A DNA stretch of 64,000 nucleotides. Origin: Gammaproteobacteria bacterium. GTDB lineage: Bacteria > Pseudomonadota > Gammaproteobacteria > UBA4575. Shown piece after piece: positions 57,451 through 64,000 of the stretch. Location of the stretch: assembly GCA_033344735.1 (NCBI GenBank), contig JAWPMW010000001.1, positions 975,869 to 1,039,868 on the forward strand. Reading direction: 5' to 3'. Each line of letters starts with the position of its first letter. Within the stretch, counting starts at the first letter, position 1. A model generated the notes under the pieces. The model ran no database searches. It was not told where the DNA came from and worked only from the letters and a program-made list of their open reading frames with translations. The translations under genes and the position numbers were made by a program.

Positions 57451-58104
57451 TTATGAGTTTATTGAAATTCCGTTTAATGTACCTGATGAGATATCTCCTG
57501 CGGAAGGTAACACTGTGAATGGAATGATTTTTTCTTTACTTGTACTTGGGTGCGATTTCACTTTATCGTACCATTTAGCCACTCCCGGACGAGAACTTAT
57601 CAAGTCTCCAGCACCACCAATTTCGATCAAGTTGCAGCAAGATGACCAATGAATATCTGCCAGTGAAAAATCACCACAAATAAAATCACCTTTTCTTGGA
57701 GGATTAAGTACTTGCTTCTCAAGACCATCAAACAAAGGAGCTAAAGCATCTTTGTTAATAGAGTCACCTAGATTAGGAGCAACACATTCGGTCGCAATGA
57801 TTGCCCACTGATACATGATTGCACGGCTCACGCCATTACGAGGAACAAGTGACGGACCGAAACCCTTATCATCTAAATATGACATTACTGCAGTAGTGCC
57901 ATAAACAACAAAGTCTATGTCCTGCAATACCGGGCCTATTCCATAAGGGGAGACAGCACGAAAATCGCTTGCATCAAGATCTGTAATCACTTCAGTCTCA
58001 ATGTCCACTCCCTTTTCTGCGGCAGCCTGCAAACACTTACCTGTGTTAGGGCAACTTGGATGCCCACGCAGAATCATTTTTGTTCCTAATTTATCTCCGA
58101 TCAT
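57451..58104 (-). CDS. Glutathione S-transferase-like protein
   Basis: Cytosolic protein of 217 residues with a thioredoxin-like N-terminal domain (about 10-80; HPSCPNTGKC with a CxxxxxC pair, VSPYGIGPVL containing the cis-Pro, YGTTAVMSYLDD) and an all-helical C-terminal domain with FICGDFSLADIHWSS, the GST N-capping motif. GGGGGAAG precedes ATG 58104. It is fourth in the hydroxylase gene set, where it might handle reactive oxidised products or act as a stringent-starvation-type relative; the glutathione-binding residues are not decisive. Confidence 0.82.
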   Translation of the reverse strand: MIGDKLGTKMILRGHPSCPNTGKCLQAAAEKGVDIETEVITDLDASDFRAVSPYGIGPVLQDIDFVVYGTTAVMSYLDDKGFGPSLVPRNGVSRAIMYQWAIIATECVAPNLGDSINKDALAPLFDGLEKQVLNPPRKGDFICGDFSLADIHWSSCCNLIEIGGAGDLISSRPGVAKWYDKVKSHPSTSKEKIIPFTVLPSAGDISSGTLNGISINS

Positions 58105-58205
58105 AATCTTCCCCCTAATTCAATAACCTCATCTAATAATCATCTAGCGATGAACTTTTGGTTTTTTGCGAGGTTAATGATTAGCTTTCTTAGTTAATTT
58201 TTTGG

Positions 58206-58385
58206 TTAATCTTCTATCTTTATTGCACCAGATGGACATTGTGCAGCTGTTGCACGAATCTCATCTTCAGGTGCACCAGACTCATCAATGACAAAAGCGC
58301 CATCAACAACCTTGAAGACATTTGGTGAACCTTCAACACATTTACCAGCATGAATACAGGTACTCTCATCCCATGTTACTTTCAT
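58206..58385 (-). CDS. Small single-cluster ferredoxin
   Basis: A 59-residue product, beginning MKVTWDESTCIHAGKCVEG and ending TAAQCPSGAIKIED. It matches the divergent mono-cluster ferredoxin family (Fer4_19-like): Cys10, Cys16, a third Cys in AAQCPSGA and His12 in the CxHxxxC segment where a fourth Cys is usual, so a [3Fe-4S] or variant [4Fe-4S] cluster is expected. AGGAG precedes the ATG. It lies between a truncated haemoglobin gene and the GST gene and may feed electrons to either the hydroxylase or the haemoglobin. Confidence 0.85.
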   Translation of the reverse strand: MKVTWDESTCIHAGKCVEGSPNVFKVVDGAFVIDESGAPEDEIRATAAQCPSGAIKIED

Positions 58386-58419
58386 AACTACTCCTCTTAA
58401 AATTTATTATTTAGTTCAG

Positions 58420-58782
58420 TTACACACCAACAATTTCACCTTTCATTGAGTACAAAATACATAAGACTTCGTCTCTTTCTTTTGCACCAACATTATTTTT
58501 ATCTAACGCAGCAAGCACATCATCACAAACAGCAACGAATTCTTCATCACTAATATTCATACCAGTATGTGCAGTTAACATATCTTGGCCTGTATATGTC
58601 TCTGGCCCACCGATACCGGCACCAAAAAACTCTCTTACTAAACGCTTTACATTTTCTGGGTCACTTTGTGCGTAGCGCTGTTTAATTTTTGGATTTGAAG
58701 TATGATTTATCCAGATATCCTCAACCACTGCTGCAATACCATCTGCACCACCCAGGCGCACGTATAAGCTAGCTTCACTCAT
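58420..58782 (-). CDS. Truncated haemoglobin
   Basis: The 120-residue product has the 2-on-2 globin pattern: SLYVRLGGADGIAAVVEDIW at the N-terminus, REFFGAGIGGPETYTGQDM, and proximal haem ligand His72 in LTAHTGMNISDEEF, ending near a VLCILYSMKGEIVG helix. This fits group I (GlbN). Roles in the family are oxygen delivery, NO detoxification or redox; beside an oxygen-dependent hydroxylase, oxygen supply or reactive-oxygen control is an attractive inference. Confidence 0.88.
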   Translation of the reverse strand: MSEASLYVRLGGADGIAAVVEDIWINHTSNPKIKQRYAQSDPENVKRLVREFFGAGIGGPETYTGQDMLTAHTGMNISDEEFVAVCDDVLAALDKNNVGAKERDEVLCILYSMKGEIVGV

Positions 58783-58835
58783 TTTATTTACTCCTCAATT
58801 TTACCACTGATTTATATGTATATTTTTTATTCAAC

Positions 58836-58867
58836 CGGGCCTTACAGAATATAAACTATAAGACCCG
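58836..58867. terminator. Hairpin after hydroxylase gene
   Basis: CGGGCCTTA pairs with TAAGACCCG with one mismatch, between the hydroxylase and haemoglobin genes. It lacks a T tract on the transcript, so it is more likely an attenuating or stabilising hairpin than a full stop. Confidence 0.45.
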
Positions 58868-58883
58868 ATATAAATTTTACAGA

Positions 58884-60026
58884 TTAAGCGTAGCCAGCGA
58901 TCTGATTAATCTTGGCCGCGACCTTACGCTCGCCTTCTGAGGCCATTTCATCATCCCACTTGTTCATCTGCTCATTCATGTACTTATGCCATATTGGCGG
59001 TAACAATGCCAATGCAAATAACGTGAAATAGCCACGTCCGCAGTTCGGTGATCCCACTTCGTCTAACTCCCAAAAGTGGGTCTCTCCACGGTCATGGTGA
59101 TCTCCTTGACGTCCAATCTCGATAAAGAACCAACTCGTGAATGCCGTGCTGTTATCCCAGCTATGACGGTAATCAATCGGTTGCCCTTTCTCGCGAATTA
59201 AACCGTAGTGCTCCAGGTAGTTCAATGCTTCTAACTCAAAGTTAGAAATTAACCACACAATCGCTAAACAGCCTATGCCAACCCAGCCGCCGACAAACCA
59301 GAACAAAAATACTGTTGGCAATGCCATGAAGTATCCGCGTATCCATCGGTTCTGCCATGATAAGAATGGCACTCCCAGTCTCTCTAGACGTTGCTTCTCC
59401 ATCACGAATAAAAATTTACTTTGCCCAATCCCAGATAATGGATAATGCTTGTACAAGCTTCTTCCACGTGGTGATGTCGCTGGATCATCGACATGACCAA
59501 GCTCTAAATGATGGTTGTATACGTGGGCGTAGCAGAAGTGTGCCTTGCCTGATAACGCCATCATCCAACGCGCTATTACAAAGCTGAAGCCTTTCGTATG
59601 CGCTAACTCATGACCATAGATAATGCCGATGCCGGCAAATATTCCTGTTGAAATTGTTGCACCAATTAGCTGTGCGCCTGTAATGCCATCTTGAATAGAC
59701 ATGCCTAGAAGCGTTGACGGAGCAATTGGAACACCTGTCATGTACTGGAATATGCGCCAGGCCAACACTATCTGTAAACAGATAAACACGCCTAGCATGC
59801 CGTACATCACACCATTGTGTAAGGCAGGAATACCATACAGTTCGCCGTCTTCATCAAAACCCGCACCCGGGGTTTGTGCTTTGGTTAATGTGTCAATAAT
59901 AATCCCAACACCCAATAATGCTACGCCCGTCCATACCCATGGACCGCCAGCTAGCACGCCAAACAATGCTGCCAGTATTAGCAACGGAGCTAAAAAATAG
60001 CGCACGTTGATTAAAAATTTCTTCAT
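58884..60026 (-). CDS. XylM/AlkB-type membrane non-haem diiron hydroxylase
   Basis: Integral-membrane monooxygenase that hydroxylates methyl or alkyl groups using O2 and reductase electrons. The 380-residue product has about six helices and the His boxes HELAH at 139-143, VYNHHLELGH at 169-178, NYLEHYGL (His273) and GDHH at 308-311. The C-terminal LLPPIWHKYMNEQM and ASEGERKVAA segments match XylM better than canonical AlkB. In box three the first His of the usual HxxHH is Gln307. Strong AGGAGGT precedes the ATG. It leads the set haemoglobin-ferredoxin-GST. Substrate class (aromatic methyl, terpene or alkane) cannot be told. Confidence 0.9.
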   Translation of the reverse strand: MKKFLINVRYFLAPLLILAALFGVLAGGPWVWTGVALLGVGIIIDTLTKAQTPGAGFDEDGELYGIPALHNGVMYGMLGVFICLQIVLAWRIFQYMTGVPIAPSTLLGMSIQDGITGAQLIGATISTGIFAGIGIIYGHELAHTKGFSFVIARWMMALSGKAHFCYAHVYNHHLELGHVDDPATSPRGRSLYKHYPLSGIGQSKFLFVMEKQRLERLGVPFLSWQNRWIRGYFMALPTVFLFWFVGGWVGIGCLAIVWLISNFELEALNYLEHYGLIREKGQPIDYRHSWDNSTAFTSWFFIEIGRQGDHHDRGETHFWELDEVGSPNCGRGYFTLFALALLPPIWHKYMNEQMNKWDDEMASEGERKVAAKINQIAGYA

Positions 60027-60234
60027 ATGACCTCCTATTTACTTACAGAATACCTGAGCTATCGTATGCAGACCTTATTTTTATATATTATCTATTTTTA
60101 ACTATTAATCATTATATACAGTTAAAACTACCAAAATAGCCTCTGGAATGCGGAGATTATAGCACCCAAACTTAGTAAAACCACTCTGAATAACGCATCC
60201 TGACTAGCTAATTTATAAGCAATTTATTCAATCT

Positions 60235-60630
60235 TTAGTCACTTTCTGGGACAAAGTCTAAAGATAGTGAGTTAATGCAATATCGCTTGCCGGTAGGTTC
60301 AGGACCATCTTCAAATACGTGCCCCAAATGTGAGCCACACTGATTGCAACATACTTCAACACGAGTCATACCATGTGAATTATCTGTAATATAGCGAATC
60401 GCTTGATCTGATGCGGATTCCCAGAAGCTAGGCCAGCCTGATCCCGAGTCAAATTTTGTTTCTGATGAGAACAATCGGCTCTTGCAGCAAACGCAAACAA
60501 AGGTTCCTGCGTTTTTTTCGCCTAAATATTGACCGCTATATGGTGGCTCAGTCCCCTTTTGCCAACATACGGCAAATTGTTCAGGGGATAGTTTATCTTT
60601 CCAGCTGTTGGGGTCGTCTTCGCCAGCCAT
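60235..60630 (-). CDS. msrB: Peptide methionine-R-sulfoxide reductase
   Basis: Repairs methionine-R-sulfoxide residues. The 131-residue product has CVCC and CCNQCG zinc pairs, GSGWPSFW substrate loop, HLGHVFEDGP and the catalytic RYCINSLSLDF (Cys of the YCIN motif). Length and motifs are standard. It lies 10 bases after pnp on the same strand. Confidence 0.95.
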   Translation of the reverse strand: MAGEDDPNSWKDKLSPEQFAVCWQKGTEPPYSGQYLGEKNAGTFVCVCCKSRLFSSETKFDSGSGWPSFWESASDQAIRYITDNSHGMTRVEVCCNQCGSHLGHVFEDGPEPTGKRYCINSLSLDFVPESD

Positions 60631-60640
60631 GTATATTTTT

Positions 60641-62716
60641 TTACTCTACGACAGCTTTCATGCTCAAGCGAATTCGATTTTGTTTATCTACTTCTAATAC
60701 TTTAACAGTAACCATGTCACCCTCAGAAAGTTCATCAGACACATTTTCAACGCGCTCATTTGAGATCTGAGAAATATGTACCAAGCCATCTCGGCCAGGA
60801 AGGATTGTGACAAATGCACCAAAGTCCATAATTTTAGCCACTTTACCTTCGTAAGTAGCACCAACTTCAACATCTGCAGTAATTAACTCGATACGCTTCT
60901 GCGCTTCTTCACCCGCAGCACGATCAACAGAAGCAATCTTTATGTTTCCTTCATCATCAATATCCACTGTAGCGCCAGTTTCTTCAGTGATCGCACGTAT
61001 AACTGCGCCGCCTTTTCCGATCACATCACGAATCTTATCCGGATGAACCTTCATAGCTAATAAGCGAGGTGCAAACTCAGACATTTCTGCAGGATTTTCA
61101 AGCACTTCATTCATCTTTGAAAGAATATGCATGCGGCCTTCTTGAGCTTGAGCAAGCGCTATCTTCATAATTTCTTCAGTAATACCCTGAATTTTAATAT
61201 CCATCTGAAGAGCAGTAATACCTTCACTAGTACCTGCTACTTTGAAATCCATATCTCCAAGATGATCTTCATCACCCAAGATGTCAGATAGGACTGCGAA
61301 ATTATCGCCTTCTTTTATTAGACCCATGGCTATACCAGCGACCGGAGCTTTAATTGGTACACCTGCGTCAAGCAAAGACAAACTCGTACCACAGACTGAA
61401 GCCATAGAACTGGAACCGTTAGATTCCGTAATTTCAGATACCACGCGAATCACGTATGGAAATTCTTCTTGTGTTGGCATAATGGCTTGAACACCACGTT
61501 TGGCTAGTTTTCCATGACCAATTTCTCTTCGCCCTGGAGAACCTGTCCTGCCTGCTTCACCCACTGAATAAGGAGGAAAGTTGTAGTGCAACATGAAGGT
61601 ATCTTTAAATGAACCTTCAATAGCATCAATAATCTGTGCATCTCGACCTGTACCAAGTGTTGTGACTACTAATGCTTGGGTTTCACCACGTGTAAATAAT
61701 GCAGAGCCGTGTGTACGCGGAAGGACTCTAGTACGAACATAAATAGGTCTTACAGTCTTTGTATCTCTTCCGTCTATTCGCGGCTCACCAGCAATGACTT
61801 TTCCACGAACAATGCTCTTTTCTAATTTACCAAACGCACCACTAACATCGGCTGCTGAAGGGCCATCTTCAGAACTAATATCTTCAACCGCTTTTGCTCT
61901 TAATTCACCAACGGCCTCTTGGCGAGATAGCTTTTCTGAAATTTTATATGCGTCACTTAAAGGTTGCTCAAATGCTGCAGCTACTTTTTCAGCTAAGGGT
62001 TTATCTTCTTCTTCTGCAGTCCATTCCCAACGCGGCTTACCGATTTCGCTGGCAAGTTCTTTAATAGCATTAATAACCGCTTGCATTTCTTTATGGCCGT
62101 ACATGACTGCGCCTAACATAACGTCTTCTGACAATATGTTCGCTTCAGACTCTACCATCAACACAGCGCTATCTGTTCCGGCAACGACTAATTCAAGATC
62201 TGATTCCTCAAGCTGGCTAATAGTAGGGTTTAACACATACTCACCATTTATATAACCAACTTTTGCAGCACCAACAGGGCCATCAAATGGAATGCCTGAA
62301 ATTGATAACGCTGCTGATGTACCAATTAAGGCAGGAATATCTGAGTCAATATCCGTATTCATTGATACAACTGTCGCAATCACCTGGACTTCATTCTTGA
62401 ATCCTTTTGGGAATAGAGGTCGTATCGGACGATCAATTAGACGACAAGTAAGCGTTTCTTTTTCTGAAGGCCGGCCTTCACGCTTGAAAAATCCACCAGG
62501 AATTTTACCTGCTGCATATGTTTTTTCTTGATAGTTAACAGTAAGCGGAAAGAAATCTTGCCCTTCTCTAGCTTGTCTTACTCCAACAGCAGTCACAAGA
62601 ACTGAGGTATCGCCCATACTAACTAATACAGCACCGTCCGCCTGACGAGCTATTTCGCTTGTCTCGATAGTGACTTCATGTGCCCCGAATTGGAATGATT
62701 TCTTTATGCTTTTCAC
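60641..62716 (-). CDS. pnp: Polyribonucleotide nucleotidyltransferase (PNPase)
   Basis: Phosphorolytic 3'-5' exoribonuclease in the RNA degradosome. The 691-residue product has two RNase PH domains (about 1-220 and 310-540, with TRGETQAL and [16 protein letters not shown] segments), a KH domain (about 550-610; [19 protein letters not shown]) and an S1 domain (about 618-690; [19 protein letters not shown]). Follows rpsO as in E. coli. Confidence 0.96.
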   Translation of the reverse strand: MKSIKKSFQFGAHEVTIETSEIARQADGAVLVSMGDTSVLVTAVGVRQAREGQDFFPLTVNYQEKTYAAGKIPGGFFKREGRPSEKETLTCRLIDRPIRPLFPKGFKNEVQVIATVVSMNTDIDSDIPALIGTSAALSISGIPFDGPVGAAKVGYINGEYVLNPTISQLEESDLELVVAGTDSAVLMVESEANILSEDVMLGAVMYGHKEMQAVINAIKELASEIGKPRWEWTAEEEDKPLAEKVAAAFEQPLSDAYKISEKLSRQEAVGELRAKAVEDISSEDGPSAADVSGAFGKLEKSIVRGKVIAGEPRIDGRDTKTVRPIYVRTRVLPRTHGSALFTRGETQALVVTTLGTGRDAQIIDAIEGSFKDTFMLHYNFPPYSVGEAGRTGSPGRREIGHGKLAKRGVQAIMPTQEEFPYVIRVVSEITESNGSSSMASVCGTSLSLLDAGVPIKAPVAGIAMGLIKEGDNFAVLSDILGDEDHLGDMDFKVAGTSEGITALQMDIKIQGITEEIMKIALAQAQEGRMHILSKMNEVLENPAEMSEFAPRLLAMKVHPDKIRDVIGKGGAVIRAITEETGATVDIDDEGNIKIASVDRAAGEEAQKRIELITADVEVGATYEGKVAKIMDFGAFVTILPGRDGLVHISQISNERVENVSDELSEGDMVTVKVLEVDKQNRIRLSMKAVVE

Positions 62717-62760
62717 TCAAGATTTCCTATTTGAATTGTAAATTTAAATACGTGAATACG

Positions 62761-62784
62761 ACACTATGCCGACAAGTATAGTGT
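62761..62784. promoter_or_regulatory. Hairpin in the pnp leader
   Basis: ACACTAT pairs with ATAGTGT over a 10-base loop, upstream of pnp. E. coli pnp is autoregulated through RNase III cleavage of a leader hairpin; this stem is shorter, so a similar role is only a suggestion. Confidence 0.45.
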
Positions 62785-62799
62785 TAATAGATTTTCCTA

Positions 62800-62838
62800 G
62801 ATAAAAGGCATGGCTAGGCAATGTTTGCTGAGCCATGT
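62800..62838 (-). terminator. rpsO terminator
   Basis: CATGGCT pairs with AGCCATG with further inner pairing (GGCAA / TTGC-type), six bases after the rpsO stop, followed on the minus strand by CCTTTTAT. A partial terminator between rpsO and pnp is the standard gammaproteobacterial arrangement. Confidence 0.8.
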
Positions 62839-62843
62839 AGGTA

Positions 62844-63113
62844 TTATCGACGCAGACCTAATGAAGAAATCAGCTGCTGATAGCGTTGCTGATCTTTACG
62901 CTTAATGTAATCTAGTAATTTGCGACGTTGATTGACCAACTTCAATAAGCCATGTCTAGAATGGTGGTCATGCTTGTGATTACTAAAATGATCACTAAGG
63001 TACTTTATTCGAGCAGACAGTAATGCCACCTGAACTTCAGGTGATCCAGTGTCGTTTGCTGACTGTTGATACTGCTTGACGATGCCCGACTTATCTTCCG
63101 CTGTTAGTGCCAT
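62844..63113 (-). CDS. rpsO: 30S ribosomal protein S15
   Basis: Binds 16S rRNA helices 20-22 and helps form the central domain. The 89-residue product is standard: [55 protein letters not shown], ending LGLRR. Precedes pnp and follows truB as in relatives. Confidence 0.97.
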   Translation of the reverse strand: MALTAEDKSGIVKQYQQSANDTGSPEVQVALLSARIKYLSDHFSNHKHDHHSRHGLLKLVNQRRKLLDYIKRKDQQRYQQLISSLGLRR

Positions 63114-63207
63114 TTTTTATAAACTTTCTAGTAGTATTTTCTGGGTGGTATTCTTAAGAGAGCGCGATTCTACCATGTGTCTGCAAAGGCACAATACCTT
63201 AATTGCC

Positions 63208-64000
63208 TTAACCCATGTAAAACTTACTAAAATGGACAAATCCATCGTCTTTCTTCTCCCCTAAGCCGCGAAAAATCCTATTGGTGTCATATATACGTAT
63301 ATATTTACTATTTATAGCCTCTGGAAATCTAATTTTACCACCCTGCTCTAAAGACAAAAGTAGCCCATTTTTCATCTCAAATCGAGGATATCCAACAAAA
63401 GCAGCCTGCACAGGAAGCATGGTTTTTTCTAGTTCATTTACTCCTGTTGAACTCAGCTGCTCCAATTGCTCATAGGTATACATTTTATAAGCTAACCCAA
63501 ACTCGCCCACAGACAATCTACGCAACTCATCCACATGAGCAAGGCACCCCAATTTCTTACCAATATCTTCAACTAAAGTGCGAATATAAGTCCCTTTTGA
63601 ACAATGTACCGTCATAGCGACTCTTTTGTCTTGAATATTCTCAATAGCAATAGAGTGAATGTGTACTTGACGAGAAGCACGTTCGACTTGCTTGCCTTGC
63701 CGAGCAAACTTATACATTGGCACACCATCTTTTTTGATCGCAGAGTACATTGGCGGTATCTGTTCAATGTCTCCTTGAAAAGATTTGACTGTTTCTACTA
63801 ACACATCAAGTTGCTGTTGATTAACTTTTTCACTAGCGACCACTTGGCCTTCTTTATCACCAGTATCAGTTTGCTCACCTAACTTTGCCACCACGTAATA
63901 AGATTTTTTAGCTCCCATGACATGATCAGCAATTTTTGTTGCACGACCAAAACATATCACTAGCACCCCTGTGGCTAGGGGATCTAGCGTGCCTGTGTGC
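63208..64000 (-). CDS. truB: tRNA pseudouridine(55) synthase, truncated at window edge
   Basis: Forms pseudouridine 55 in the T loop of tRNA. The visible frame extends past an internal GTG at 63966 to the window edge: HTGTLDPLATGVLV includes catalytic Asp (codon 63982-63984). Downstream: QIPPMYSAIKKDGVPMYKFARQG, SKGTYIRTLVEDIG and LGCLAHVDELRRLSVGEF. The N-terminus lies beyond base 64000. Order truB-rpsO-pnp is conserved. Confidence 0.95.
   Translation of the reverse strand, partial: HTGTLDPLATGVLVICFGRATKIADHVMGAKKSYYVVAKLGEQTDTGDKEGQVVASEKVNQQQLDVLVETVKSFQGDIEQIPPMYSAIKKDGVPMYKFARQGKQVERASRQVHIHSIAIENIQDKRVAMTVHCSKGTYIRTLVEDIGKKLGCLAHVDELRRLSVGEFGLAYKMYTYEQLEQLSSTGVNELEKTMLPVQAAFVGYPRFEMKNGLLLSLEQGGKIRFPEAINSKYIRIYDTNRIFRGLGEKKDDGFVHFSKFYMG

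Overview
The window looks like an AT-rich chromosome segment of a gammaproteobacterium, probably marine or hydrocarbon-associated. Supporting evidence: conserved blocks truB-rpsO-pnp, dksA-gluQ, guaB-guaA-tadA and mltF, a DUF1820 gene, long-form isocitrate lyase, a TonB receptor and a XylM-type membrane hydroxylase. No genus can be named from the sequence alone.

Layout. 1-5.4 kb: small heat-shock protein, a stand-alone FtsH-type protease, a monohaem cytochrome c, a decayed IS6-type transposase, a metal-binding (HMA) protein, a lipoprotein and thioredoxin 2. 5.4-14.4 kb: an accessory segment bracketed by a 140-bp direct repeat whose right copy runs into the 3' end of tRNA-Ser(GGA). It holds an octahaem/TPR cytochrome, a sulfatase, two outer-membrane-type proteins, an AraC regulator and an intact IS; a lone IS end lies near the left border. 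14.4-20.4 kb: DUF1820, two signalling proteins and the isocitrate branch-point genes icd and aceA. 20.8-28.2 kb: RraA-like protein, MBL hydrolase, MMPL exporter, a Rap1a-like protein, and a GlyGly-CTERM metalloprotease divergent from its probable processing enzyme, a rhombosortase. 28.2-35.2 kb: an acyl-CoA-synthetase-like gene followed by a complete branched-chain-amino-acid-type ABC transporter.

35.6-47 kb: six same-strand genes in close order: a ThDP enzyme, two tandem citrate-synthase-fold proteins lacking most canonical catalytic residues, a TonB receptor, a solitary ABC-type periplasmic binding protein, and a 1501-residue hybrid kinase ending in GGDEF-EAL. This is my best candidate for an undescribed system: outer-membrane capture, periplasmic sensing and c-di-GMP output linked to an unassigned acyl-CoA/keto-acid chemistry.

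47.6-56 kb is housekeeping (mltF, tadA, guaA, guaB, xseA, dksA, gluQ), with a histone-H1-like tandem-repeat tail on DksA, a gluQ gene without an ordinary start codon and a REP-like palindrome between guaA and guaB. 56-60 kb is a second candidate system: a XylM-type hydroxylase with a truncated haemoglobin, a 59-residue ferredoxin, a GST, a XylA-type reductase and a small membrane protein. 60.2-64 kb holds msrB, pnp, rpsO and truB, which runs off the right edge.
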